Notes under the pieces: generated by a model | Told to the model about the DNA's origin: nothing | Databases searched by the model: none | What the model saw: only the letters and a program-made list of their open reading frames with translations | Made by a program: the position numbers and the translations under genes | Part shown: one piece after another, positions 19,264 to 28,464 of the stretch | Layout: the number at the start of each line of letters is the position of its first letter | Position numbering within the stretch: the first letter of the stretch is position 1 | NCBI GenBank assembly: GCA_018000295.1 | Contig: JAGNKE010000011.1 | Span: forward strand, 23,683-87,682 | Direction of reading: 5' to 3' | DNA from: Alphaproteobacteria bacterium | Lineage (GTDB): Bacteria > Pseudomonadota > Alphaproteobacteria > Micavibrionales > Micavibrionaceae | DNA: 64,000 nt

Positions 19264-21195
19264 TCAAGCCTGTCTTTTCTTTTTGCCGGATACGCGGGGT
19301 TTGGCGTGGGCGGTGAGAACCGCGGAGACCTGCTGGTCGATGATTTCCTTTGAGAGCGGCTTTTTGAGGATGGCCTTGATGGCCGGGTGGTCCTTGGCGA
19401 TGTCCTCTAGTTGCTGCTGCGCGTAGCCCGTCAGCATGATAAACGGAATATCGGGGAAGTCGTAGTGGACCTGATGCACCAGTTCGGTTCCGGTCATCTT
19501 GGGCATATTTTCGTCTGTAATCACGAGGTCGAATTCTCCTGGCTCCTCCCGCAGCCGGTCAAGCGCCTCAAGCCCGCTGGCGCAGCTTTCCGCCCGGTAG
19601 CCGAGGCGCAGGAGCATCTTCATCATCATGTCGCGCACGGAATCCTGATCCTCCACCAGAAGTATCCGTGCACCGACCCATGAGGTCTGTGCCTGCTTCG
19701 GGGATATACTCTCACGGGGCGCGGATTCGGACGCGGTCAGCATTTTGGCATCGGCGGGGAAATAAAGATCGAAGGTCGTCCCCTGCCCCAGTGCGCTTTC
19801 GATGACCATGGCGGCCTGATGGCCCACGATCACGCCGTGGACGGTGGCCATGCCGAGCCCGGTGCCCTTGTTCACGGGCTTGGTGGTGAAGAAGGGTTCG
19901 AAGATATGCTCCATCACCACGCGGCTCATGCCGCAGCCGGTATCCGAGAGCCGCAGGCGGATGTAGGCCTGTTCCTTCGCCACATGACCGAGAATAAGGC
20001 GAGTTTTTGTGGCGTCTACGTCCTCGATCCAAGTCGGGGGCTGCTCACGCGGATCGGGCAGGCTGTCCCAGATGGCCTCGGGATGCGGAAACTCGTCGGC
20101 GAACTCCAGGCTGACGCCGATGCGGATTTCGCCCCGGTCGTTGTCGATCGCATCGCGAGCATTGACGCAGAGATTCATGAAGGCCTGCATGATCTGCGAG
20201 GCGTTGCCGTTGATGATGGCTTGCGGCGTTTCAAAGTCGGTTTTTATTTCTATGGTTTTGGGCAGGCTGGCCTTCAGGATGTTCACCGTCTCCTGCAGGG
20301 AGATGACGATATCGACGGGCTCCTTGGCGCTGTCCTTGCGGCGGGAGAAGGCCAGCATCTGATCGACGAGGGCTTTGGCTTCGCGCACGGCGGTTAGGAT
20401 ATTTTTTGCGAATTTCTGCTCCTCCGAGCCGCTTTTGAGGTCTTCGTCGAGGAATTCGGCGTAACCGGAAATGGCCGAAAGAATATTATTGAAATCGTGA
20501 GCGATGCCTCCGGCCAGACGGCCGATGGCCTCCATCTTTTGCGCCTGATAGAACTGTTCCTCCAGATGCTTTTTTTCCTGTGCGGCCTTAAACCGTTCCG
20601 TTACATCGCGGCTGGTGGCGATCAAGCCGCCGTCCGGCAGGCGGGAGACGGAAATGTCGAGGCTGCGCTGGGTGCTCTCACCCTCCAAAGTGATGTTCAA
20701 CTGCTCCTGCCAGAAGCCGTGTTGTTCGAGTGCGGGGAGCATTTTTTCGGCAGCTGCTTCTGCTGCCTTCTCCGGGAAAATACGCAGCCAGCTTTCACCG
20801 ATGAACTGGTCCTCCGCCTCCAACGGGATACCGAATATCCCGAACATCGCCGTGTTCATATAGGTCAGGGCGCCGGATGGATTGATCATCGCTATGCCCT
20901 CCTGCGCGGCCTCGATGGCCATCAGGCGATTGCCGAGCAGATCATGCGCGGCGCGGTGTTCGTCCAGTAATTGTTCGTGGCTTTTCCTGACCCTGGTATT
21001 AGTGGCCAGCATATAGAGGCTGAAAAATGCCAGCGCCAGCAAACTGAAAATCAATAGGAATTCAATAGCGGTGAGCGCTTCCGCTATATTCTGAACGTGG
21101 TAGTAGGTTGTCAGAAGCGCTGTGAGGGACAGGCCCAGGACGATTACGGCGGCAGAATTGGTTTGGACAAACTGGCGAAGGCGTTGTTTTTTCAT
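19264..21195 (-). CDS. Hybrid sensor histidine kinase
   Basis: The product of about 643 residues has two membrane helices near residues 15-33 and 45-65, a PAS domain (IEAAQEGIAMINPSG, about 110-220), a HisKA domain with the phospho-acceptor in GGIAHDFNN near residue 231, an HATPase domain (NARDAIDN, EPFFTTKPVNKGTGLG) and a C-terminal receiver with Asp near 560 (VITDENMP). I start it at the ATG at 21195. An upstream TTG at 21258 would overlap the response-regulator gene. The signal is unknown. It lies downstream of the LuxR-type regulator, its likely partner. Confidence 0.88.
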   Translation of the reverse strand: MKKQRLRQFVQTNSAAVIVLGLSLTALLTTYYHVQNIAEALTAIEFLLIFSLLALAFFSLYMLATNTRVRKSHEQLLDEHRAAHDLLGNRLMAIEAAQEGIAMINPSGALTYMNTAMFGIFGIPLEAEDQFIGESWLRIFPEKAAEAAAEKMLPALEQHGFWQEQLNITLEGESTQRSLDISVSRLPDGGLIATSRDVTERFKAAQEKKHLEEQFYQAQKMEAIGRLAGGIAHDFNNILSAISGYAEFLDEDLKSGSEEQKFAKNILTAVREAKALVDQMLAFSRRKDSAKEPVDIVISLQETVNILKASLPKTIEIKTDFETPQAIINGNASQIMQAFMNLCVNARDAIDNDRGEIRIGVSLEFADEFPHPEAIWDSLPDPREQPPTWIEDVDATKTRLILGHVAKEQAYIRLRLSDTGCGMSRVVMEHIFEPFFTTKPVNKGTGLGMATVHGVIVGHQAAMVIESALGQGTTFDLYFPADAKMLTASESAPRESISPKQAQTSWVGARILLVEDQDSVRDMMMKMLLRLGYRAESCASGLEALDRLREEPGEFDLVITDENMPKMTGTELVHQVHYDFPDIPFIMLTGYAQQQLEDIAKDHPAIKAILKKPLSKEIIDQQVSAVLTAHAKPRVSGKKKRQA

Positions 21196-21236
21196 CTCAG
21201 ATTTATCCCACACCGCCTCGTTTCCGTCCGATTTCG

Positions 21237-21932
21237 TTAATCCGTGGGCAGGCCGCAATCGCGCAGCTTGAGGGCGGCAACCGTCCGGTTCTTGGCCCCG
21301 AGTTTGCGGCAGATGCTACGGACGTGCAGCTTCACGGTCACGATTTTTAGATTCAATGAGTCTGCAATATCCTGGTTGGTTTCTCCGCGTGCAAGATGCG
21401 TGACGATCTGGCGCTCTCTGGGCGTCAATCCCAAATCTTCGAGAATTCTGCGGATTTCCTGAGGATCTTTATCCGATGCGCCATTCGTATGCGTGGTCTT
21501 AGGCTTCGGATCATTATAATAAGCGGGCGCGTAGTTCTCCGTGTTCTCCTCCAGCGGAATGTAGGGTTTGCCGGACAAGACCTGCTGGATTCCATTCAGG
21601 AGCGACTTTCCGGACAGGGTTTTGGGAAAGTAGGCCCGCGCCCCCAACTCGAGTGAGGTCCGCACGTCATCCGGCTCGGCTACGCCCGACATGATCGCTA
21701 CGGGCTTGCCGGGATAGGAGTCGCGCATGAATTTCAGGCCTTCGAAGCCGTTCATGCCGGGCATCTTGAAATCCAGCACCACGAGATCGTAATCCTGCTC
21801 ATCGGCCAGAATTTTTTGGGTTTCATGGAAATCCTTGGCCAAAGCCACTTTAGCGCCGGGATAGGCGCGCTCGATATACTGAACCAAAGTATCGCGGAAC
21901 AGCGTGTGATCGTCTGCTATTAATAGTTTCAT
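21237..21932 (-). CDS. LuxR/NarL-family response regulator
   Basis: The 231-residue regulator has a receiver domain with the phospho-acceptor in VVLDFKMPG near residue 54 and a lysine in the FPKTLSG segment. A 35-residue linker is followed by a C-terminal LuxR helix-turn-helix (LTPRERQIVTHLARGETNQ, then LKIVTVKLHVRSICRKLG). It is the first gene of a two-gene unit with the hybrid kinase. The AT-rich 145-bp region upstream (21933-22077) contains a perfect palindrome that may be an operator. Confidence 0.9.
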   Translation of the reverse strand: MKLLIADDHTLFRDTLVQYIERAYPGAKVALAKDFHETQKILADEQDYDLVVLDFKMPGMNGFEGLKFMRDSYPGKPVAIMSGVAEPDDVRTSLELGARAYFPKTLSGKSLLNGIQQVLSGKPYIPLEENTENYAPAYYNDPKPKTTHTNGASDKDPQEIRRILEDLGLTPRERQIVTHLARGETNQDIADSLNLKIVTVKLHVRSICRKLGAKNRTVAALKLRDCGLPTD

Positions 21933-22030
21933 GCCTAAATATCTGAAGTAAAATGATTAAAGAAAAATCCCCAATATCTTTAGTATATATTAGCGGACGA
22001 ATATTAATAAGCAGATAAAATGAGACTACA

Positions 22031-22044
22031 TACATATATATGTA
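22031..22044. promoter_or_regulatory. Perfect 14-bp palindrome TACATATATATGTA upstream of the response regulator
   Basis: The palindrome lies about 100 bp upstream of the response-regulator start, in the gap before the lytic transglycosylase stop. LuxR/NarL-type regulators bind short inverted repeats, so autoregulation is possible. The AT-rich alternating sequence could also be fortuitous. Confidence 0.35.
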
Positions 22045-22077
22045 ATCTTGGGGTATTTTTTCTTAATATTACTTAAC

Positions 22078-24126
22078 TTAATTCTCGGCCATGAACAGAA
22101 TCTGGTCGGGGTTGTTCTGCACCCCCTTCAGGCGGAGGCGGTAGACATACACCCCCTCCAGAACGCGCTGGACATAGTTCCTTGTTTCGGAAAAGGGAAT
22201 GAGTTCGATCCAGTCGATCAGGCTGATCTGGCCGGTACGGGGATCACCATAGGTCTTGAGCCATTTATCGACGCGGCCGGGTCCAGCGTTATAGGCGGCG
22301 ATGGCCAGCGGGTAGGAATTATTATATTTCCGCAACAGCGAACGCATATAGGTGGTGCCGAGCTGAATATTATGGGCGGGCCGTTCGGTCAGCCAGGCGA
22401 TGTCGTGGGCAATGCCTAGTTTACGGGCCGTGTCCTTCGCCGTTCCGGGCATGAGCTGCATCAGGCCACGGGCGCCCGCCGGGCTATAGGCATTATAGTC
22501 GAACATGCTTTCCTGCCGGATCAGTGCATGGATCAGCGCCCATTCGATATCGTCAATCCCCTGCACCCATTTGGTGATCGTGGGGTAAGATTGCGCGGTC
22601 AGGAACAACCCTTTGTTGGTGGCTTTCTTGGCGATTTTAATCGCTTCGTGCGTGCGGCCCATCTGCGCGGCCAGTTCGGCGGCGTAGCGGTAGGCTTTCG
22701 GGGTTTCCTCCGCGTCGATGAAGGCCTGCAGGAACCTTCCGGCCTCACCATCCTGTCCGGCAGCATTGAAGAGCTGCGCGGCCTGAACGAGATCGTTGCG
22801 GGCGAATTTGTCCTTGTCCGTGCGCGAGAGCGTTGGCGGCGCGACCTTGGGCAGATGGTCCTGCACCCGGAGTTTGATATTCGCCAGCTGGCCGTAATAG
22901 ACAGTCTGATACGCTGCAGCTTTCTTGAACCAGCCGCGGGCCATGTCCTCCTTTTTCATCGCCTCGGAAGCACGTCCGGCCCAATAGGCGGCGCGGGCCT
23001 TGCTGATCGGGGTTTCGACCTGATTGTACATGGCGGTGAATCTTTCCAGCGCCTCGGTGGGTTTATTCATAAAGCGCAGCGCCAGCCAGCCCGCCAGCCA
23101 TTCGGCCTCGGCAAAGGAGACTCCGTCCTTCTGCTGATGTTTTTGGGCTAAAAGATACGCGCTCTTGTAGCTCCCCTGATCCATAAGGCGGCGGACGATG
23201 ATCTGACGCTCTTCCCACCATTCCTCAAGGTTCTGGATTTTCGAGCTGTCTGGCGCCTGATGCAGCAGTTCCATTGCACCGAAATCCTGATTGTTCTTGC
23301 GGCGCCAGCGGATGCGCTCATAGAGAAGCCCGGCGTCACTCTGGAGGTAGCCGGGGACTTTTTTAATCAACCCTTCCACGTTTTTTTTGCCCTGCGCCAG
23401 CGCAATCCGTGCCTCGGCCAATTCGGGGTAGCCCTGCCCCAACACGCCGGCAATCGCCCGGGCGCTGTCGTAGCGTTCAGCCAGCAGGAGCGCATCAAAG
23501 CGGCGCTTGTGCGCGTCGAGGGTCAAAAACTGGCCGTATTTTTCGAAAAGGCCGCGTTGCTGATCGCGACTGGTCAGGGTGCTGGCCCACCAATCGACCA
23601 TGAACTTCCGTGCCTCGTCCTTGCGGCCCTGCGCGACCAGAGCGTCCATGTAGCGGCTCATGCCCCTGCCCGTCTGGGGCGGGTAATCCTTGAACCATGT
23701 CAGGACGTCGTTGCTGGGAAAATTTGCGGGCATGATGTCCTCGACCTTCGCGGTCATTTTGGTAATACCCGGCCAGTCCGGATTTTGGCGGATGAAGCGG
23801 GTAAGCGTCACAAAAAGGCCTGGATCCCAGCTTGATCGTTCTTCGGTGAAGACCAGCCAGTGATAAAGCTTGGCGGCCAGAGGATCGCGGCTTTCGGCGA
23901 TATATTTACGCGCCTGTTCCCTTTTTCCCTGCCGGAAGGCTTGAATGGCAAGGACCGTATTCTTTCGCGCCTGTGCGGTCTGGACGCGGCTGATCTCCGA
24001 ATCCTTTGCGAAAATGGGGGCTGAGAGCAGAAATGCTAACTGAAAAACGCCCAGAAGAACGATCAGAACCTTGCGCGGCGGCTTCCGAGGCGATAAATTG
24101 GCACAAATCGCGGGAATTATCGTCAA
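22078..24126 (-). CDS. slt: Soluble lytic murein transglycosylase (Slt70-like)
   Basis: The product of about 682 residues cleaves peptidoglycan glycan strands with formation of anhydro-muropeptides in the periplasm. The SLT domain near the C-terminus has the catalytic Glu in LIRQESMFDYNAYSPAGARG and the LMQLMPGTA and AAYNAGPGRV motifs. The front half is a TPR-like helical ring. A signal peptide with a basic n-region (RKPPRK), a long hydrophobic core and an IFA cleavage site is visible. The only sensible in-frame start is a TTG at 24126, because further extension runs into dapA on the other strand. Confidence 0.9.
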   Translation of the reverse strand: MTIIPAICANLSPRKPPRKVLIVLLGVFQLAFLLSAPIFAKDSEISRVQTAQARKNTVLAIQAFRQGKREQARKYIAESRDPLAAKLYHWLVFTEERSSWDPGLFVTLTRFIRQNPDWPGITKMTAKVEDIMPANFPSNDVLTWFKDYPPQTGRGMSRYMDALVAQGRKDEARKFMVDWWASTLTSRDQQRGLFEKYGQFLTLDAHKRRFDALLLAERYDSARAIAGVLGQGYPELAEARIALAQGKKNVEGLIKKVPGYLQSDAGLLYERIRWRRKNNQDFGAMELLHQAPDSSKIQNLEEWWEERQIIVRRLMDQGSYKSAYLLAQKHQQKDGVSFAEAEWLAGWLALRFMNKPTEALERFTAMYNQVETPISKARAAYWAGRASEAMKKEDMARGWFKKAAAYQTVYYGQLANIKLRVQDHLPKVAPPTLSRTDKDKFARNDLVQAAQLFNAAGQDGEAGRFLQAFIDAEETPKAYRYAAELAAQMGRTHEAIKIAKKATNKGLFLTAQSYPTITKWVQGIDDIEWALIHALIRQESMFDYNAYSPAGARGLMQLMPGTAKDTARKLGIAHDIAWLTERPAHNIQLGTTYMRSLLRKYNNSYPLAIAAYNAGPGRVDKWLKTYGDPRTGQISLIDWIELIPFSETRNYVQRVLEGVYVYRLRLKGVQNNPDQILFMAEN

Positions 24127-24138
24127 GAAAGTCCGATT

Positions 24139-25038
24139 ATGTTTAAAGGCTCCATCACTGCCCTCATTACACCTTTTAAAAAAGGCGAAATCGACTGGAA
24201 AGCGTTCGACAATCTTGTTGAATGGCAGATCGAGCAAGGTACGCATGGTCTGGTTCCGTGTGGTACTACCGGTGAAAGCCCTACTCTTACTTACGATGAG
24301 GACATGGCTGTTGTCGAGCGGTGCGTGAAAATCGCCAACAAGAGAGTTCCGGTTATTGCCGGGACGGGTTCGAATGCCACGCATGAGGCTATCACCCTGA
24401 CGCAACACGCCAAGGATGTCGGCGCGGATGGAGCGCTGATCGTCACCCCTTATTATAACAAACCAACGCAAGATGGTCTTTACGCCCATTACAGGAAAAT
24501 CCACGATGAAGTGGCGATTCCCATTATCATCTACAATATCCCCGGGCGGTGCGTGATCGACATGACCGTCGAGACCATGGCCAAGCTGGCCAAACTTCCG
24601 AATATTGTCGGGGTGAAAGATGCTGCGGCGGATCTGGCTCGACCTCTGGAGACGCGTATGGCGATCGGCCCTGATTTCTGCCAGCTTTCGGGCGACGATA
24701 TCACGGCGGCGGCGTTTCTGGCGCAGGGCGGCGTGGGCTGCATTTCCGTTGTTTCCAACGTGGCTCCGGCGCAATGCGCCCGGTTACAGGAGGCTTGGAT
24801 GGAAGGTGACCTTGAGACATTTTCCGAACTGCGCGATCTTTTGTTGCCGCTGGCGAAAACTTTGTTCTGCGAGAGCAATCCTGCGCCCGTCAAATATGCG
24901 GCCTCCACGCTTGGGCTTTGTTCCGATGAGGTGCGCCTGCCGCTTGTTCCCGCTTCGGAGAAGGCGCGCAAGCTTGTCGATGCTGCCTTGGAGCAGACGG
25001 GCCTGAAAGGCGGACGCGCCAAGGCCCGGCGGGCCTGA
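24139..25038 (+). CDS. dapA: 4-hydroxy-tetrahydrodipicolinate synthase
   Basis: The 299-residue class I aldolase condenses pyruvate with aspartate semialdehyde in lysine and diaminopimelate synthesis. It has the CGTTGESPTL motif near residue 42, the Tyr of YNIPGR near 133-138, and the Schiff-base lysine in VGVKDAAADL near 161. It is followed after 81 bp by smpB, a pairing common in alphaproteobacteria. Its start codon lies only 12 bp from that of the divergent slt gene. Both deal with peptidoglycan, which may not be accidental. Confidence 0.96.
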   Translation: MFKGSITALITPFKKGEIDWKAFDNLVEWQIEQGTHGLVPCGTTGESPTLTYDEDMAVVERCVKIANKRVPVIAGTGSNATHEAITLTQHAKDVGADGALIVTPYYNKPTQDGLYAHYRKIHDEVAIPIIIYNIPGRCVIDMTVETMAKLAKLPNIVGVKDAAADLARPLETRMAIGPDFCQLSGDDITAAAFLAQGGVGCISVVSNVAPAQCARLQEAWMEGDLETFSELRDLLLPLAKTLFCESNPAPVKYAASTLGLCSDEVRLPLVPASEKARKLVDAALEQTGLKGGRAKARRA

Positions 25039-25119
25039 CCTGCCTTTTAATACACTTGCCAATAACCTGCGTCTGCCTGTACCCTCGCGGTTCCTGAAAA
25101 GAAAGGCGCGCAAACTGTT

Positions 25120-25617
25120 ATGGCCGGGAAAAAAGACAAGAAAAAGCCCGCGATGATCTCGACCGACAAGGTGGTGGCCGAGAACCGGAAGGCGCGTTTC
25201 GATTACGAACTTCTGGACCGTTTCGAGGCGGGGATCATGCTCACGGGTTCCGAGGTCAAGTCGCTGCGGCTCGGGCAATGCAGCATAAAGGAAAGTTTCG
25301 TTGGACCGAAGGACGGCGCGCTCTGGCTGTGGGGGGCCAATATTGCGGAATATAAACAAGCGGGGCCGCATTTTCAGCACGAGCCGACGCGTCCAAGAAA
25401 ATTATTGCTTCACAAGAAGCAGATCGACAAGCTGATCGGCGCGGTGACCCGCGATGGGATGACGATCATCGCCACGCAGCTTTATTTCGATAAAAGAGGG
25501 CGGGCGAAGCTGGAAATCGCAATCGCGCGCGGGAAAAAGAAGCACGATAAGCGCGAGACGGAAAAACAGCGCGACTGGGGGCGGCAGAAGCAGGCGCTGA
25601 TGCGCGAGAAGGGTTGA
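25120..25617 (+). CDS. smpB: SsrA-binding protein SmpB
   Basis: The 165-residue protein brings tmRNA to stalled ribosomes. The OB-fold core carries ENRKARFDYELLDRFEAGIM near residue 20, TGSEVKSLRLGQCSIKESF near 40, and the basic C-terminal tail GKKKHDKRETEKQRDW that enters the mRNA channel. The length is normal. It stands in a + strand unit after dapA. Confidence 0.96.
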   Translation: MAGKKDKKKPAMISTDKVVAENRKARFDYELLDRFEAGIMLTGSEVKSLRLGQCSIKESFVGPKDGALWLWGANIAEYKQAGPHFQHEPTRPRKLLLHKKQIDKLIGAVTRDGMTIIATQLYFDKRGRAKLEIAIARGKKKHDKRETEKQRDWGRQKQALMREKG

Positions 25618-25714
25618 ATTTCCGGTGTTTTTTGTGACTTGAGGCATGAAACTTTTCAGTTGTGCGAAAACTTGATAGACTTTTTCTCCAAGGGTTCAAA
25701 AAAGCGGGACGGGG

Positions 25715-26350
25715 ATGCCTTCCTTACAACACCATGCCTTGTTGATTAACGATTCGCAGCGGTGGAGGGTGGACCCCACCTTCGATGATCCTGCGTATAT
25801 GTCTTGGACCACGGAAGGCGGAATGATGAAGCCGAACGGGACTGAGCAGACGCGAGCGGTGGCCGAGCGGATCCGGGATATGGCGGACAAGTACCGCGAT
25901 CTCGGGGTTCCGGTCTTTATTATCTGCTATGCGTTCGACGACGAGGATCATACGAATGCGAATGGCGGGCTTTATATGGTCGAGTACAAGCCCGAGCGTG
26001 GAGATATCATGGTGCGGAAGGAGGAAATGTCCCCTTTCCTGCATAGCGATGTCGGCGGGAAGAATATCGATACAGTTCTTAGGCAGCGCGGGATCAAGAC
26101 GCTGTCGGTTGCCGGGTTTCACGCCTCTCTGTGTATCACGGACCTGACGCTGGATGCGCTGGATAAAAAGTATGAGGTCCGGTTACTCGAAGATTGTATC
26201 GGCGAGAACGATCCGCACCCGGAGTTTGCGGTGCCGCGGGCGCTCGAACATCTGGAAAAGAACGGCGCCCTTCGCGTGACGTCCATCGAAGACCTCGTAC
26301 ACCTGCACAACCTGCGGGAACAGGAGAGCGTCCCTGTGTTTGACTATTAA
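25715..26350 (+). CDS. Cysteine hydrolase, isochorismatase superfamily
   Basis: The 211-residue protein has the catalytic triad pattern of the isochorismatase/nicotinamidase fold: an Asp in LLINDSQRW near residue 12, a Lys in MVRKEEMSPF near 107, and the nucleophilic Cys in GFHASLCITDLTLDA near 140. The family includes nicotinamidases, ureidoacrylate hydrolases and signalling hydrolases. I cannot tell the substrate from sequence. It is 97 bp after smpB and convergent with recA. Confidence 0.85.
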   Translation: MPSLQHHALLINDSQRWRVDPTFDDPAYMSWTTEGGMMKPNGTEQTRAVAERIRDMADKYRDLGVPVFIICYAFDDEDHTNANGGLYMVEYKPERGDIMVRKEEMSPFLHSDVGGKNIDTVLRQRGIKTLSVAGFHASLCITDLTLDALDKKYEVRLLEDCIGENDPHPEFAVPRALEHLEKNGALRVTSIEDLVHLHNLREQESVPVFDY

Positions 26351-26367
26351 TATCCTGCCGAAGACCT

Positions 26368-27513
<1,146 letters not shown>

Positions 27514-27626
27514 AGCGGAGACTCCCTTTTGGCATAATTGGGGGTGATGTGCAAATCCTACCTGGCGGCGCGAACCGCCTTATGCACATTACAATGTTCT
27601 TGTTTTATTCTTGCGTCAAGAAAAAA

Positions 27627-27641
27627 GAACAAAAAAAGAAC
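27627..27641 (-). promoter_or_regulatory. LexA box (SOS operator) upstream of recA
   Basis: On the + strand the sequence is GAAC AAAAAAA GAAC, and on the recA strand GTTC-N7-GTTC. This is the alphaproteobacterial LexA consensus with exact spacing. It sits just upstream of the -35 element, so LexA binding would block RNA polymerase. Confidence 0.8.
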
Positions 27642-27700
27642 ATTATTCATAATTGGAGATGAGCGATCGGGCGTTACGGATTACAGGAGTTTTGACCACG

Positions 27701-27830
27701 GAGGTTAAAGAGGAGAATTAGAGGTTAAGGCGTTATGTTTCTGCGTAGGCGATCATTTTTTTGAAACACAACGGGCACGGCGAACACAACGCGGGCGGGT
27801 TTGACCTATATGGACCGTTATATGGACCGT
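27701..27830. repeat. Cluster of short direct repeats
   Basis: Three sets lie close together. GAGGTTAA occurs at 27701-27708 and 27721-27728. AACACAACG occurs at 27765-27773 and 27783-27791. A perfect tandem 12-mer TATATGGACCGT occupies 27807-27818 and 27819-27830. They resemble the short heptad-type intergenic repeats of environmental bacteria. No coding function is visible. Confidence 0.7.
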
Positions 27831-27934
27831 TTTAATTGTAATAAAATTTTCTGAGATAAAAGGTTATGTTACTCTTGCCTAAATATTCGAAAGTTAAAGT
27901 AAACTGTAAAGCTATATGAGTTGTGACGTTTAAA

Positions 27935-28108
27935 ATGAAAAAGGAGATTTATAGAGCCTTGAGTTTATTAAACACAGCAACTCCTTTCTTGTGGGTCATC
28001 AAGATTCTGAAACGAAAAACTGGTTCTGCGCTGCTTTTCTATATATCTGTAATCATCTTTGTCGCATCGTGTTATTTAGCACTGTTCTTTATTATCTCTA
28101 ATTTCTAG
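27935..28108 (+). CDS. Possible small membrane protein
   Basis: The frame from ATG 27935 encodes 57 residues with a basic N-terminus (MKKEIYRAL), a middle RKT break and a strong hydrophobic segment (LLFYISVIIFVASCYLALFF). A GTG at 27923 would add four residues. The ribosome-binding site is weak and I recognise no family, so this could be a chance frame in AT-rich DNA. Confidence 0.3.
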   Translation: MKKEIYRALSLLNTATPFLWVIKILKRKTGSALLFYISVIIFVASCYLALFFIISNF

Positions 28109-28127
28109 TTTTTTTATTCAATTATTT

Positions 28128-28154
28128 CTGGATCCCCACTTACGCAGGGATGAC
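28128..28154. repeat. REP-like palindromic repeat
   Basis: A short imperfect hairpin, ATCCC...GGGAT around ACTTACGC, belongs to the ATTCCCGC/GCGGGAAT class of dispersed repeats, another pair of which lies at 60080-60139. It lies between the small membrane frame and the 80-residue gene and may help stop transcription from the cckA unit. Confidence 0.6.
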
Positions 28155-28220
28155 AAAAGGGGCGCGGGGATGCTCGGAATGAAGGGCCATCCTTATATAT
28201 GTATTTAATTTGTACAAGTC

Positions 28221-28463
28221 TTATAGTTTTCTTAGTCTTGCTATTTCCGAAAGTAGCAAGGGGACGTCTTGTCTTGCGTGGGCGATAAAATCCTGATCCT
28301 CAGTCGTTGCTCCCGTCAACTCAATGTCATCTTTTGCTGTTCTAATAAAACTAGAACCGCTGATGTGGTCACGGCCTTCAATATAAGAAACCCATGGGCC
28401 AGCGGTTGCGGAATTGCAGCGCAATTTTATTTCTTCAAGTTTTTCTGGAGTCAATTCGCTCAT
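28221..28463 (-). CDS. Small conserved protein, phage Ea22-like pattern
   Basis: The 80-residue product has the pattern EIKLRCNSATAGPWVSYIEG, then IELTGATTEDQDFIAHARQD and a leucine-rich C-terminal helix. This pattern is common in phage and prophage genes of unknown role. Its ATG is one base after the cckA stop, and the cckA codons GAG GAG supply a GGAGGAG ribosome-binding site five bases from the ATG. It is therefore translated from the cckA transcript. The end of the gene is more AT-rich than cckA. Confidence 0.75.
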   Translation of the reverse strand: MSELTPEKLEEIKLRCNSATAGPWVSYIEGRDHISGSSFIRTAKDDIELTGATTEDQDFIAHARQDVPLLLSEIARLRKL

Positions 28464-28464
28464 T

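Larger units (their letters stand above)
27514..27934. other. 421-bp intergenic region upstream of recA
   Basis: The recA-proximal half has the SOS operator and a likely recA promoter (minus strand -35 TTGACG, with a -10-like CATTGT 17 bp on). A second imperfect LexA site, GTTC-N7-ATTC, is at 27596-27610 between them. The distal half (27700-27830) holds several short direct repeats listed separately. I see no gene here. Confidence 0.6.

Noticed and set aside
22078..24774. Extension of the lytic transglycosylase to 898 residues
   Set aside because: The added N-terminus lies wholly inside dapA on the other strand, has no signal peptide, and looks like antisense translation.
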